In this document: positions 34,026-43,084 of the stretch, piece after piece
Position numbering within the stretch: position 1 is the first letter of the stretch
Layout of the letters: each line of letters starts with the position of its first letter
Source: Bacteroidales bacterium
GTDB lineage: Bacteria > Bacteroidota > Bacteroidia > Bacteroidales > UBA932
Direction: 5' to 3'
Assembly: GCA_017471085.1 (NCBI GenBank)
Contig: JAFUWW010000061.1
Location: 1-64,000 of the forward strand
Length of the DNA stretch: 64,000 nt
Made by a program: the position numbers and the translations under genes
The notes under the pieces: model-generated
What the model was told of the DNA's origin: nothing
Database searches by the model: none
What the model saw: only the letters and a program-made list of their open reading frames with translations

Positions 34026-35276
34026 TTATTCTATCCATACGCCCGTGAAATAGCCGTTGAACTTGAAGGTGACGAATTCCGTCCCTTTCAGGAGCAGGTG
34101 GGTGTTGCCGGTCAGGTCGCTCAAGGCGGCGTAGAGCAGTCCCCCGTGCACGGCGGAGCAGGCTTTTGTCGAGAGGAAATACCGGCGGGGAACCACTTTC
34201 AGGAACTGCCCCTGGGTCCAGATGTCCTGCACCTTTCCGTCCCGCAGGCTGATATAGCCGGTCCCGGAGCCGTCCGGGTAGAAATCGGCCAGCAGGTAAT
34301 TGCTCGGCAGTTGTTCTCCGGGGCCCTCCTTCCCCCGGAGCCAATACGTGTATTTACTGACGGAAGTTCCTGTGCTGTACCCTTTTACAAGAATATGACC
34401 CTCTGAGGGGACCAGTTTGCAAAGGTGCACGGTCTCTCCCGGGGAAATGCCCAGCGAGAAGGCGTTGTCGTCCTTGACCAGCACCAGCGTATTGCCTCCT
34501 GTCCCGCGCTGCTCGCTCCGGTAGAGGCTTCCTCCGTAACAGCGGATGTCGAAGACGGTTTCTGCAGTGCCCTCCGGGATCATTTTCACTTCCCGGTCTT
34601 TCTGCATCACATGGTACTCCCAGCCCAGACTGTTCTCTTTCCTGACAGGGATCCGGTAACTGTAATAGATGCTGTCGCCTGCCTGTGTGAGGGCCCCGCC
34701 CGGCCATTCCCTGTCGTCCATCGACCCGGTGACCGAGGCCGACGGATGGGAGAACACCTCTTCGCCGTCTGTCCGGAACGAGAATCCGCTTCTTCCGGCA
34801 CGCTGTCCCAGGGTGTGGATGCGGCCTCGGTCGAAGAGGATTCCCCGAAGCACTTCGTCTCCGCCGTAGCGCAGCATCAGTTCGCCGTCCCGGTAAAGGA
34901 ATGTCTCGCTTCCGTCGGAATCGTCCTGCCACAGATGTCCGTCCAGTATCCGGTGCCGGTCCGGTTCCGGGTAATGGCCAGCCGGCACCTCCAGCACTTG
35001 GACGGAGTCTTTCCAGACCACGATCCGGGCGCCGGTAAGGTCTCCGTCACGCCAGCGGATCCCGTCCGGGAACTGGAAAGCGGTGAGCCAGACAACGGGT
35101 TTCTTCTCTGCCGGGCTTTCCGGCTCCTCCGGCTCTGCCGGCGGGGCGGCCGAGTCTGACGGCACTTTGTAATAAGCGCGGTTCTGCATCCGGGTCCAGC
35201 GGGGCGTTCCCGGAAAAAGAGGCTTTTGGCAGGAGACGGCAAGGAGTATCAGCAGCGGGATTCCAAGTTTTCGCAT
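34026..35276 (-). CDS. Lipoprotein of unknown function
   Basis: A 416-residue lipoprotein: MRKLGIPLLILLAVSC gives a clear lipobox at residue 16. A short Pro/Glu-rich linker (PPAEPEEPESPAEKK) follows, then about 350 residues of beta-strand-rich sequence with repeated turns such as YRDGELMLRYGGDE and LVLVKDDNAFSLG. That pattern suggests a beta-propeller-like fold, but no family is recognised. The ATG at 35276 is chosen since it opens the signal peptide. A weak box TATCTTGG precedes it. It lies downstream of the sigma/anti-sigma pair and upstream of ispE on the same strand. Confidence 0.7.
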   Translation of the reverse strand: MRKLGIPLLILLAVSCQKPLFPGTPRWTRMQNRAYYKVPSDSAAPPAEPEEPESPAEKKPVVWLTAFQFPDGIRWRDGDLTGARIVVWKDSVQVLEVPAGHYPEPDRHRILDGHLWQDDSDGSETFLYRDGELMLRYGGDEVLRGILFDRGRIHTLGQRAGRSGFSFRTDGEEVFSHPSASVTGSMDDREWPGGALTQAGDSIYYSYRIPVRKENSLGWEYHVMQKDREVKMIPEGTAETVFDIRCYGGSLYRSEQRGTGGNTLVLVKDDNAFSLGISPGETVHLCKLVPSEGHILVKGYSTGTSVSKYTYWLRGKEGPGEQLPSNYLLADFYPDGSGTGYISLRDGKVQDIWTQGQFLKVVPRRYFLSTKACSAVHGGLLYAALSDLTGNTHLLLKGTEFVTFKFNGYFTGVWIE

Positions 35277-35322
35277 GGGCTTTTTTCGCCCAAGATAAGG
35301 AGGAAAAACAAAAAACAGCAGC

Positions 35323-35375
35323 ATCGGTTGACAAGATGTGCTGTTTCGAACGATTTATTGCGTGTTTCAACCGAT
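35323..35375. repeat. Inverted repeat ATCGGTTGA / TCAACCGAT with internal direct repeat
   Basis: Nine-base arms (35323-35331 and 35367-35375) match the ends of the repeat at 33127-33168. Inside, GTTTCGAACGAT and GTTTCAACCGAT form an imperfect direct repeat. It lies just beyond the stop of the anti-sigma fusion gene. Confidence 0.6.
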
Positions 35376-35380
35376 CCGGC

Positions 35381-36571
35381 CTATTGCTGGCCGAAGCTGA
35401 AACGGATGCCGGCCTCCAGTTCCATCCTGAGCGGCTGGATGGTGCGGATGGAACGCGGCTGTTTCTCCGTGCCGAAATAATAGCGTACGCTCGGATCCAG
35501 GAACAGGCCGAAGACCGGGGTGATCCGGAATTCCACCCCCAGGCCGGCGCCGGCCGACCATTGGATGCTGTTGCCCCTCTGGTGCCAATGAATGTCTTTA
35601 GGATTGGCGTGGATGAGGTAGTCGTTGTCCAACAGGAATTCTCCGGCTCCGCCTACGAAAGTGTGGAGGCGCCAGCGGCCCTGGTCGATCACGTTGAAAT
35701 ACAGGTTCACCGGAACGCCCACCCAGTGCTGGTGGTTGTCGATGTCGGTCTGGAGGACGAGGATGTCACTGTTGAGGTCTGTGTAGTCGCCAATGAAAGT
35801 GCGGCTCATGTTGGTGTACCGGATGCCGGTGCCCAGCGCCCAGCGGGAATTGAAATGGTACTTGAGGCCGATTCCCACGGAGAACGGAAGGCTGAAGTTG
35901 ACTTCCGGCGATTCGTTGTAGACGCCTTTCTCCACCACGGGGGCGAGCAGGCCTCCGGGCATTCCGGGAGAACGGTGGATACTGCCGGAGGGCACTTCTC
36001 CGCGGCGGTTGGTCTGGATATTGCCGCCGGCCGTGAATGAGAAGCCGCGCTGCTCTTTCCGGTTGGATTCCGCGAAGGCCAGTCTGTTGAAGGCGTCCGT
36101 GTCTTCCACGGCGTTGTCCAGCGGATTCTCCGGCTGCACCGATGCGACGGAAGCATGATGGGCGGCGGTTTCTTCCGCCTGGGCGGGCGCAGGTTCCTCC
36201 GCTGCGGGAATCTCTTCCCGGACAGCGGGTTCCGTGTACGCCAGACGGGAGACGGTCCGGGCAACTTGTTCCTCGATGGGGGCAATCTCCTCTGTTTCGG
36301 GGGTTGCTTCCACGGGAGGAACAGTTGCCTTCGGCGTCTCTGTGATTAATATAGTAGGGTTAGAATGTTCAGGGGCTGCGGGACGGAACAGGAAGACACC
36401 CAGGGCGATGGCGGCGGCAGCGGCCACGCCGGAAACGCTCCACACCCAGGCGGGAATCCTGCGGCGCTTGTCCAGGCCGGCTTCAATGCCTTCCCAGACG
36501 CGGGGCGATACGGGCTCTTCTGCGTCTTGCAGAATGTTCCTTATGGCTATGTCAAACTCTTTCTCTTTCAT
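35381..36571 (-). CDS. Anti-sigma/outer-membrane-barrel-like fusion protein
   Basis: A 396-residue protein. Residues 1 to about 45 are cytosolic and helical (FDIAIRNILQDAEEPVSPRVWEGIEAGL), as in short anti-sigma domains. A membrane helix (WVWSVSGVAAAAAIALGVFLF) follows near 47-67. Then comes a long Pro/Glu/Ala-rich linker (about 70-170) and a C-terminal beta domain with alternating aromatic strands (INFSLPFSVGIGLKYHF-like, RWALGTGIRYTNMS, GLGVEFRITPVFGLFLDPSV) ending in FSFGQQ, like PorT/OMP_b-brl barrels. Its ATG overlaps the sigma gene stop by four bases, so the two are translationally coupled. It probably restrains that sigma factor; the signal is unknown. Confidence 0.75.
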   Translation of the reverse strand: MKEKEFDIAIRNILQDAEEPVSPRVWEGIEAGLDKRRRIPAWVWSVSGVAAAAAIALGVFLFRPAAPEHSNPTILITETPKATVPPVEATPETEEIAPIEEQVARTVSRLAYTEPAVREEIPAAEEPAPAQAEETAAHHASVASVQPENPLDNAVEDTDAFNRLAFAESNRKEQRGFSFTAGGNIQTNRRGEVPSGSIHRSPGMPGGLLAPVVEKGVYNESPEVNFSLPFSVGIGLKYHFNSRWALGTGIRYTNMSRTFIGDYTDLNSDILVLQTDIDNHQHWVGVPVNLYFNVIDQGRWRLHTFVGGAGEFLLDNDYLIHANPKDIHWHQRGNSIQWSAGAGLGVEFRITPVFGLFLDPSVRYYFGTEKQPRSIRTIQPLRMELEAGIRFSFGQQ

Positions 36572-37164
36572 TTGTTTTCTTTTATCATTTCCTGCAGCCG
36601 CAGGCGCGCTCTCTGCAATTTGGAACGCGACGTGGCCTCCGTGCAACCCAGTTCCTTGGCAATCTCTTTATGGGAATATCCTTCCAGTACGTACATGTTG
36701 AAGACGGCTCTGGCATCGGCGGGCAGCGACCGCACCATGCGCATGAGTTCCGCGTACCCCATATTCTGCAGGGGGGTGGTCTCTTCGGTGAACAATCCCC
36801 TTGCTTCGGAGATGTCGTCGCTCAGTCCCAGGGCATCCGTCTTTCTGAGATGCATCAGTGCAGTATTGACAAAGATCTTTCTGGCCCAGCCTTCAAAGGA
36901 TCCGGCTCCGGTGTAGCTGTCCAGCTTTTTGAACAAGGTGATGAAACCTTCCTGGAGGACGTCTTCCGCATCTTCCCTGTTTCCCATATAGCGCAGGCAG
37001 AGGGCCATCATTTTGGGCGACAGGGCGTCGAAAAGCTGCTTTTGGGCTTTCCGGTCACCCTCCTTGCAAGCGGGAAGCAGGCGCTCCGGGGACGACGCTC
37101 CGCCAGGGGATTCGTCAACCCTTGTCCAAGTAATAAGATGCAAGTTTGTCCAAAAACGTTTCAA
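36568..37164 (-). CDS. ECF-type RNA polymerase sigma factor
   Basis: A sigma-70 family ECF factor of about 198 residues. Region 2 is CKEGDRKAQKQLFDALSPKMMALCLRYMGNREDAEDVLQEGFI split near residues 33-75. Region 4 is LPADARAVFNMYVLEGYSHKEIAKELGC near 145, closing with SRSKLQRARLRLQEM. No ATG or GTG suits the N-terminus, so TTG at 37164 or a nearby TTG is likely. It is coupled to the anti-sigma fusion gene by a four-base overlap. No TAnnTTTG box precedes it, so it may be read from an ECF-type promoter of its own. Confidence 0.92.
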   Translation of the reverse strand: MKRFWTNLHLITWTRVDESPGGASSPERLLPACKEGDRKAQKQLFDALSPKMMALCLRYMGNREDAEDVLQEGFITLFKKLDSYTGAGSFEGWARKIFVNTALMHLRKTDALGLSDDISEARGLFTEETTPLQNMGYAELMRMVRSLPADARAVFNMYVLEGYSHKEIAKELGCTEATSRSKLQRARLRLQEMIKENK

Positions 37165-37254
37165 CGGGTGGCTCGGATTTTGTTCATATATGACAAATTT
37201 CGTAAAAAAAATTTGATTCGGGGAAGGGAAGTTGTATGTTTTTTACAAAAGGTG

Positions 37255-37262
37255 TATTTTTG
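37255..37262 (+). promoter_or_regulatory. -7 element TATTTTTG of the TPR-envC operon
   Basis: A perfect TAnnTTTG, eight bases before the ATG at 37271. Confidence 0.65.
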
Positions 37263-37270
37263 TAGTCTGT

Positions 37271-38956
37271 ATGAAAAAAGTCCTGTCGGCCTTAGTGCTG
37301 CTTTTCCATATCGTCCTTTCTCTTTCCGCCCAGCAGGTGGAAGGCTATCTGGTAGATGCGGTGGCCCTTTACAGCAACGGCGAGTATGCCCGCGCCAAGG
37401 ACCGTCTGGAAACCCTGTCGGCCATCGCCCCGCAGGACGACGCCGTCTGGTACTATCTGGCCCTCTCGGAAGCCGCCCTGCAGGATGTCACCGGTGCACG
37501 CAGGCACCTGGAACAGGCCATCGCCTTGGACGGGAGCAACTATTGGTACCGCCGCACCCTCGCCCGCCTGTATCTTTCCCAGGGAGAGACCCAGCTGGGC
37601 ATCGAGCTGTACGAAGGGCTGGTGAAGGATTTCCCGGACAAAGGCTCCCTCAGTTACGAACTGCTGGACCTCTACCTTCGGCAGGGAGATTATGAGAAGG
37701 CGCTCTCTTCCCTGGACGATATCGAAACCCAGCGCGGGCCCTCGGAGGCCGTAGTCCAGACCCGCTACGAAATCTTCCGCCAGCTTAACCGCACCGAAGA
37801 GGCCGTGGAATGCCTCGAGAAGTTCAACGAAGAGTATTCTTCCCCTTCCGTCCTGGCCATGCTGGGCGATTATTACCTGTCGGAATACCAGGATTCCCTG
37901 GCGCAGGTCCGCTACGAAGAGGCCCTTTCCCTGGACGGCGGCTATGTCCCGGCAGTCCTGGGCGTGTCGGAGGTCTACCGTCACCAGCGGCGTTACCCGG
38001 ACTATTTCCGCACCATCGGCACGTTTTTCCAGTCGGACGATGTCCCCGCGGAAACCAAGTCCATGTATATCAGGAATCTCACCCGCTCCCTGGACCCCAA
38101 GCTGCTACAGCTGCACCAGAAGGAATTTGACGCGGTGATCCGCGACGCCGTGGCCGTGCACCCCTCGGACAGCACTCTTCTCAGCACCACGGCGGGTTAT
38201 TTCTACTCCACCGGCCGTACGGAAGAAGCGGGCCGATGGTTCCGCGAAGCCGCCGAGAAGTACCCGGAGAGCCTCTCCCTCACCGCCACCTACATCCAGT
38301 ATCTGGGCGTGAAGGAGGACTGGCCGGCCGTACGGGACTGGTCCGTCGCCGCCTTCGACCGCTTCCGCGAACTGGCCTTCCTGGATTATGCCAACCAGGC
38401 CAACTATCAGCTGGAAGACTACGACGCCATCATCGGTAACTGCCAGTATCTGCTCACCAATTACCCCAAGGACAAGGATCTCTGCAAAGGGGCCTATTCC
38501 ATGAAGGGCGATGCCTATTATGCCAAGGGGGATGCCAGGCAGGCGTTCAAGGCCTACGACCAGGCCCTGAAGATAGACCCGTCCTATGCCCCGGTGCTCA
38601 ACAACTACGCCTATTATCTGAGCGTGTCCGGCAAGAATCTGAAGAAAGCCTACACCATGTCCAAGAAGACGGTGGAGGCCGAACCGGACAACGCCACCTA
38701 TCTGGACACCTTCGCCTGGATCCTGCACCTGCAGGGGAAAGACCTGGAAGCCAAGCCTTTCTTCAAGCATGCCATGCTTTACGGCGGCAAGGACAGCGCC
38801 GTGATGCTGGACCATTACGCGGAAGTGCTGTATTCGCTGGGCGAGTACGACCTGGCCCGTTCGTATTGGAACCAGGCCAAAAACAAGAACCAGGGCGGTG
38901 AGATTCCGGATCTGGAAGAGCGGATAAAGGAGCGTCTGGACGCCGTCGGCAAATGA
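37271..38956 (+). CDS. Exported tetratricopeptide-repeat protein
   Basis: A 561-residue protein with signal peptide MKKVLSALVLLFHIVLSLSA and at least ten TPR-type helical repeats, for example DDAVWYYLALSEAALQDVTGARRHLEQAIALD (residues about 57-88) and KGAYSMKGDAYYAKGDARQAFKAYDQALKIDP near 410. No enzymatic domain is seen. The ATG at 37271 opens the signal peptide and lies after the promoter box. Its last codon overlaps the start of the EnvC-like gene (ATGA). Bacteroidales often pair such a TPR protein with an EnvC-like activator, so it may be a scaffold in envelope biogenesis. Confidence 0.85.
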   Translation: MKKVLSALVLLFHIVLSLSAQQVEGYLVDAVALYSNGEYARAKDRLETLSAIAPQDDAVWYYLALSEAALQDVTGARRHLEQAIALDGSNYWYRRTLARLYLSQGETQLGIELYEGLVKDFPDKGSLSYELLDLYLRQGDYEKALSSLDDIETQRGPSEAVVQTRYEIFRQLNRTEEAVECLEKFNEEYSSPSVLAMLGDYYLSEYQDSLAQVRYEEALSLDGGYVPAVLGVSEVYRHQRRYPDYFRTIGTFFQSDDVPAETKSMYIRNLTRSLDPKLLQLHQKEFDAVIRDAVAVHPSDSTLLSTTAGYFYSTGRTEEAGRWFREAAEKYPESLSLTATYIQYLGVKEDWPAVRDWSVAAFDRFRELAFLDYANQANYQLEDYDAIIGNCQYLLTNYPKDKDLCKGAYSMKGDAYYAKGDARQAFKAYDQALKIDPSYAPVLNNYAYYLSVSGKNLKKAYTMSKKTVEAEPDNATYLDTFAWILHLQGKDLEAKPFFKHAMLYGGKDSAVMLDHYAEVLYSLGEYDLARSYWNQAKNKNQGGEIPDLEERIKERLDAVGK

Positions 38957-40188
38957 GGAAACTCCTTCATATCGCGCTCGTGATGCTGGCCGTGCTGGCC
39001 GGAGAGGAGGCTTCTGCCCAGAAGAAGGAGACGAAAAAGAGCCTGGAAACCCAGATTTCCAAATTGGAGAAAGACATCGAACTGCTCAACGGAAAACTCC
39101 GGGAAAACAACCGGAGCAGCCAGCAGGCCCTCTCCAGCCTTTCGCTGGTGCGCGGCAAGGTATCGGCCCGGGAAGAACTCATCCGGGAGTGCGACCGCAC
39201 CATCCGGCTCCTGTCCGACTCCATCCGCGTATGCCAGAAGGAGATGGACCGCCTGCAGGCCCGTTACGACACCCTTTCCCTCTACTATAACCGCTTGGTA
39301 CGCAGCGCCTACAAGAACCGCGACAGCCGCATGTGGTATATGTACGTGCTGTCCAGCGAGTCCATGGGGCAGGCCATGCGCCGCTTCAGCTACCTCCGCC
39401 GTTTCTCCTCCCAGATGAGCAGCCAGGCGGAGAAGATCCGCGAAACGGAGGCCGACCTGGAAGTGGAGCGCGAGCGCCTCACCTCCCTCAAGGACGATGC
39501 CGACGAGCTTCGCCAGAAGAACGTGCAGGAGCGCGCCCGCCTGCAGGACGAGGAGGCGGAAGCCTCCCGCATGGTGAACCAGCTCAAGAAAGACCGCAGC
39601 AAATACCAGCAGCAGCTGCAGGAGAAAAACCGCCAGAAAGAGGCCCTGAACAAGAAAATTGCGGAGATTATCCGGGCCGAGCAGGAAGCCGCCCGCAAGA
39701 AGGCCGAGAGCGGCAAGAAGGCTTCGGGCAGCACCTCGACGGGCTCCAAAACCACGTCGACGGAGGTGGATGCCAAGCTTTCCAACGAGTTCGCCGCCAA
39801 CAGGGGAAAACTGCCCTGGCCGGTGGAAGGCGTGATCGTAGACCGCTTCGGCAAGCACAAGCATCCTGTCTATGAGAATGTGGAAATGCCCCAGAACGAC
39901 GGCGTTACCCTTACGGTAAAACGGGGTTCCCAGGCAAAAGTCGTATTCAGCGGCACGGTCACCCGTATCTTTGTGCTCCCGGGCTACAATCAGTGCGTCC
40001 TGGTGAGCCACGGCAACTATTACACGCTTTACAGCATGCTCAAGACCGTGTCCGTGAAACTGAATCAGAAAGTGTCCACCGGCGATGTGATCGGCACGGT
40101 TGACACCATCGGCGGCGAAGACCAGTTCCACTTCGAACTCTGGAAGGGCTTCGAACCCCAGAATCCGGAGAATTGGCTGCGCAAATAA
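38953..40188 (+). CDS. EnvC-like murein hydrolase activator (M23 domain)
   Basis: A 411-residue exported protein. After a signal peptide (ending EEASAQ) comes a long coiled coil (about residues 25-255: KSLETQISKLEKDIELLNGK onward), a Ser/Thr linker, and a C-terminal LytM/M23 domain (about 280-411: LPWPVEGVIVDRFGKH, QCVLVSHGNYYTLYS, HFELWKG). The zinc-ligand HxxxD of active M23 peptidases is not visible: the place reads ENVEMPQNDGV. So it is likely an activator, as EnvC and NlpD are. It is translationally coupled to the TPR gene. Confidence 0.9.
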   Translation: MRKLLHIALVMLAVLAGEEASAQKKETKKSLETQISKLEKDIELLNGKLRENNRSSQQALSSLSLVRGKVSAREELIRECDRTIRLLSDSIRVCQKEMDRLQARYDTLSLYYNRLVRSAYKNRDSRMWYMYVLSSESMGQAMRRFSYLRRFSSQMSSQAEKIRETEADLEVERERLTSLKDDADELRQKNVQERARLQDEEAEASRMVNQLKKDRSKYQQQLQEKNRQKEALNKKIAEIIRAEQEAARKKAESGKKASGSTSTGSKTTSTEVDAKLSNEFAANRGKLPWPVEGVIVDRFGKHKHPVYENVEMPQNDGVTLTVKRGSQAKVVFSGTVTRIFVLPGYNQCVLVSHGNYYTLYSMLKTVSVKLNQKVSTGDVIGTVDTIGGEDQFHFELWKGFEPQNPENWLRK

Positions 40189-40198
40189 GAATAAGCTT

Positions 40199-40705
40199 TT
40201 ATCTCAAAGGTTCCAGCTGAACGGTGCCCGGGATGTCGTCTGCGGGCGGCTGGCCGTGCAGGTAGATGATCCGCTGGTTGGGGCTTCCGCGGAACAGCAG
40301 GTCGGTGTCCCGCTGCTCCAGGATGAAAGGTCCGTCCACCAGGACGTCCAGCCAGGGGAGCAGCTGGGAGAGGTGTTCGTCGGCCTGGATTTCTTTCAAG
40401 GTGAAGCCGGTCCAGCACCAGATGGTCTTGGCGGTCTCCTGTTTGATGCGTCGGGCCAGTTCGGTGAAGGCCTCCACCTGGTAGAAGGGGTCTCCGCCCG
40501 AGAAGGTGACGTTGGACATGCTGTCGGCCTTGATCAGGTCCAGAAGGTCGTCCACTTCCATCCATCGGCCCGCATTGAAATCCCAGCTCTGGGGGTTGTG
40601 GCAGCCTTTGCAGGCATGCTTGCAGCCGGCACAGTAAATGGCCGTCCGGAATCCAGGTCCGTCGGCCATTGTCTGTTCCAGAATATCCAGTACCCTGATC
40701 CGCAT
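40199..40705 (-). CDS. nrdG: Anaerobic ribonucleotide reductase activase (radical SAM)
   Basis: A 168-residue radical SAM enzyme that makes the glycyl radical on NrdD. The CxxxCxxC cluster motif is in CAGCKHACKGC near residue 26, followed by HNPQSWDF and the SAM-binding NVTFSGGDPFYQ near 65, then KTIWCWTGFTLKEI. The ATG at 40705 gives the standard N-terminus MRIRVLDILEQT. It lies 20 bases after nrdD on the same strand and converges on the envC gene, with 10 bases between stops. Confidence 0.95.
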   Translation of the reverse strand: MRIRVLDILEQTMADGPGFRTAIYCAGCKHACKGCHNPQSWDFNAGRWMEVDDLLDLIKADSMSNVTFSGGDPFYQVEAFTELARRIKQETAKTIWCWTGFTLKEIQADEHLSQLLPWLDVLVDGPFILEQRDTDLLFRGSPNQRIIYLHGQPPADDIPGTVQLEPLR

Positions 40706-40725
40706 AGCGTATTGCAGACGCCGGG

Positions 40726-42933
40726 CTATTCGTGTACGACCCTGTCGCGGAGTTCGGCCAGCTTGCCGGAGTTCCAGCGGTTGGTGGTGCCCACCAGGTA
40801 GCCGGTGATGCGCTGCAGCGTGTCGATGTGGTGGCCGTGGCAGTGCGGGCACTCGTGGAGGTCTTTCTCGGCGTTCTCGTAGCCGCAGTCCAGACAGCGG
40901 TTGCGGTTGTGGTTCACGGAGCCGTAGCCGATATCGTACTTGTCCATGAGGTCTACGATCTGCATGATGGCATCCGGGTTGTGGGTGGCGTCGCCGTCGA
41001 TTTCCACGTAGAAGATATGGCCGCCGCGGGTGAGGTTGTGGTAGGGAGCCTCGATGCGGGCCTTGTGTTCCGGGGTGCACTTGTAGTACACGGGCACGTG
41101 GTTGGAGTTGGTGTAGTAGTCTTTGTCGGTGATGCCGGGCAGGATGCCGAAGGTCTTCTTGTCGCGCTTGGTGAACTTTCCGGAGAGGCCTTCGGCCGGA
41201 GTGGCCAGCACGGAGTAGTTGTGCTGGTATTTCTCGGAGAAGCCGTTGACCTTGTCCCTCATGTAGGTGACGATCCTCAGACCCAGCTCCTGGGCTTCTT
41301 CGCTCTCGCCGTGATGCTTGCCCACGAGGGCGATCAGACATTCCGCCAGGCCGATGAAGCCGATGCCCAGCGTGCCCTGGTTGATGACGCTTTCCACGGT
41401 GTCGTCGTCATCCAGCTTGCCGCTGCCCAGCCAAAGGCCGTTCATCAGCAGCGGGAACTGCTTCTTGAGGGCGGTCTTCTGGAACTGGAAGCGCTCGTCC
41501 AGCTGACGGGCCGATATCTCCAGCGCCCAGTCCAGTTTCTCGAAGAATTTCTGCAGGCGGAGGTCTTTATTGGGCTCGTCCATGCACTCGACGGCCAGCT
41601 TCACGATGTTGATGGTGGTGAAGCTCAGGTTGCCGCGGCCGATGGAGGTCTTGGGGCCGAACCGGTTCTCGAAAACGCGGGTGCGGCAGCCCATCGTGGC
41701 CACTTCGTGGACATAGCGCTTGGGATCGGCCGGATCCCAGGCGGTATCCTGGTTGAAGGTGGCGTCCAGGTTGAGGAAGTTCGGGAAGAATCGGCGGGCG
41801 CTGACCTTGCAGGCGAACTTGTACAGGTCGTAGTTGGGGTCTTCCGGGAGGTAGCTCACGCCCCTCTTCTTCTTCCAGATCTGGATGGGGAAGATGGCGG
41901 TGGAACCGTTGCCCACGCCTTCGTAGGTGGTGTTCAGGATTTCGCGGATGATGCATCGGCCTTCTGCCGATGTGTCGGTGCCGTAGTTGATGGAGGAGAA
42001 GACCACCTGGTTGCCGCCGCGGCTGTGGATGGTGTTCATATTGTGCACGAAGGCTTCCATGGCCTGGTGCACGCGGCCCACCGTCTGGTTGACGGCGTGC
42101 TGGAGGGCGCGGTCACGGCCCTGCAGGCCCACGAGGTCGCGCTTGATGTAGTCGTCGATCCGGATGTCCTTGAGGTCGCTGTAATCGGCATTGGCCATTT
42201 CGCTCACCTTGTCCACCTCTTCCTGGAAGGTCTTGCGGACGAAGGGCGCCAGGTAGAAGTCGAAGGCAGGGATGGCCTGGCCTCCGTGCATCTCGTTCTG
42301 GACGGTCTCCATGGAGATGCAGGCAAGGACGCTGGCGGTTTCGATGCGCTTGGCCGGACGGGACTCGCCGTGGCCCGCCTTGAGTCCGTACTCAAGGATG
42401 ATGTCCAGCGGGTGCTGGATGCAGGTGAGGGACTTGGTGGGATAATAGTCCTTGTCGTGGATGTGGATGTAGTTGCCGGCCACGGCCTCGCGGACAGGGT
42501 CGCTCAGCAGGCACTCGTCCACATAGCTCTTGGTGGCTTCGGAGGCGAACTTCATCATCATGCCGGCGGGGGTGTCGGCATTCATGTTGGCATTCTCACG
42601 GGTGATGTCGTTGGCCTGCGCGTCGATGATGGTCTGGAAAATCTCGTTGGACTTGGCCTTGCGGGCGATATTGCGCTTGTTGCGGTAGCGGATGTACTCC
42701 TTGGCCACTTCCTGGCGGGGGCTGTTCATGAGCTGGTTTTCCACGACGTCCTGGATTTCCTCCACGGTCATCTCTTCCTTCTCCAGCTGGGAGATGGCGT
42801 GGGCGATCTGGGCGGCAAGTACGATGTCTTCACCGTTTTCGGTGACATCCATGGCCTTCAGGATGGCGGCGACAATCTTCTGATTGTTGAAATCTACGCG
42901 GCGTCCGTCGCGCTTGAGTACACGTTTAACCAT
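40726..42933 (-). CDS. nrdD: Anaerobic ribonucleoside-triphosphate reductase
   Basis: A 735-residue class III reductase that makes deoxynucleotides without oxygen. An ATP-cone allosteric domain fills the first 95 residues (VKRVLKRDGRRVDFNNQKIV). The catalytic barrel follows with HIHDKDYYPT...TCIQH near 150 and a thiyl cysteine region. Near the end are the zinc ligands CLDCGYENAEKDLHECPHC and the glycyl-radical loop RITGYLVG. The ATG at 42933 is chosen over an upstream in-frame ATG, giving MVKRVLKR. An 88-base leader and TAACTTTG box precede it. This is the only ribonucleotide reductase in the window. Confidence 0.96.
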   Translation of the reverse strand: MVKRVLKRDGRRVDFNNQKIVAAILKAMDVTENGEDIVLAAQIAHAISQLEKEEMTVEEIQDVVENQLMNSPRQEVAKEYIRYRNKRNIARKAKSNEIFQTIIDAQANDITRENANMNADTPAGMMMKFASEATKSYVDECLLSDPVREAVAGNYIHIHDKDYYPTKSLTCIQHPLDIILEYGLKAGHGESRPAKRIETASVLACISMETVQNEMHGGQAIPAFDFYLAPFVRKTFQEEVDKVSEMANADYSDLKDIRIDDYIKRDLVGLQGRDRALQHAVNQTVGRVHQAMEAFVHNMNTIHSRGGNQVVFSSINYGTDTSAEGRCIIREILNTTYEGVGNGSTAIFPIQIWKKKRGVSYLPEDPNYDLYKFACKVSARRFFPNFLNLDATFNQDTAWDPADPKRYVHEVATMGCRTRVFENRFGPKTSIGRGNLSFTTINIVKLAVECMDEPNKDLRLQKFFEKLDWALEISARQLDERFQFQKTALKKQFPLLMNGLWLGSGKLDDDDTVESVINQGTLGIGFIGLAECLIALVGKHHGESEEAQELGLRIVTYMRDKVNGFSEKYQHNYSVLATPAEGLSGKFTKRDKKTFGILPGITDKDYYTNSNHVPVYYKCTPEHKARIEAPYHNLTRGGHIFYVEIDGDATHNPDAIMQIVDLMDKYDIGYGSVNHNRNRCLDCGYENAEKDLHECPHCHGHHIDTLQRITGYLVGTTNRWNSGKLAELRDRVVHE

Positions 42934-43025
42934 AATTTGGCGCAATTTGGGGCTTTTCCGGTCTTCTGGGCCGGAGGTCCAACGGGTTTATGTTTCAATG
43001 CTGGTTGCGGAAATCTCCGTGGGAA

Positions 43026-43033
43026 CAAAGTTA
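43026..43033 (-). promoter_or_regulatory. -7 element TAACTTTG of nrdD
   Basis: A perfect TAnnTTTG on the minus strand, about 92 bases before the nrdD ATG, leaving a leader with a small CCGG/CCGG hairpin. Confidence 0.6.
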
Positions 43034-43084
43034 TATGAAGCAATCCTACTTTCAAACGGTTTTCCCGGAAAAAGTTATCAACAA

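Noticed and set aside
40732..43038. A 768-codon plus-strand frame opposite nrdD
   Set aside because: Valine/histidine-rich mirror of nrdD codons; nrdD has all catalytic motifs.
43074..43083. DnaA-box-like TTATCAACA as a sign of a replication origin
   Set aside because: A single imperfect box, no cluster, no dnaA or dnaN nearby; best read as chance in the AT-rich gap before nrdD.
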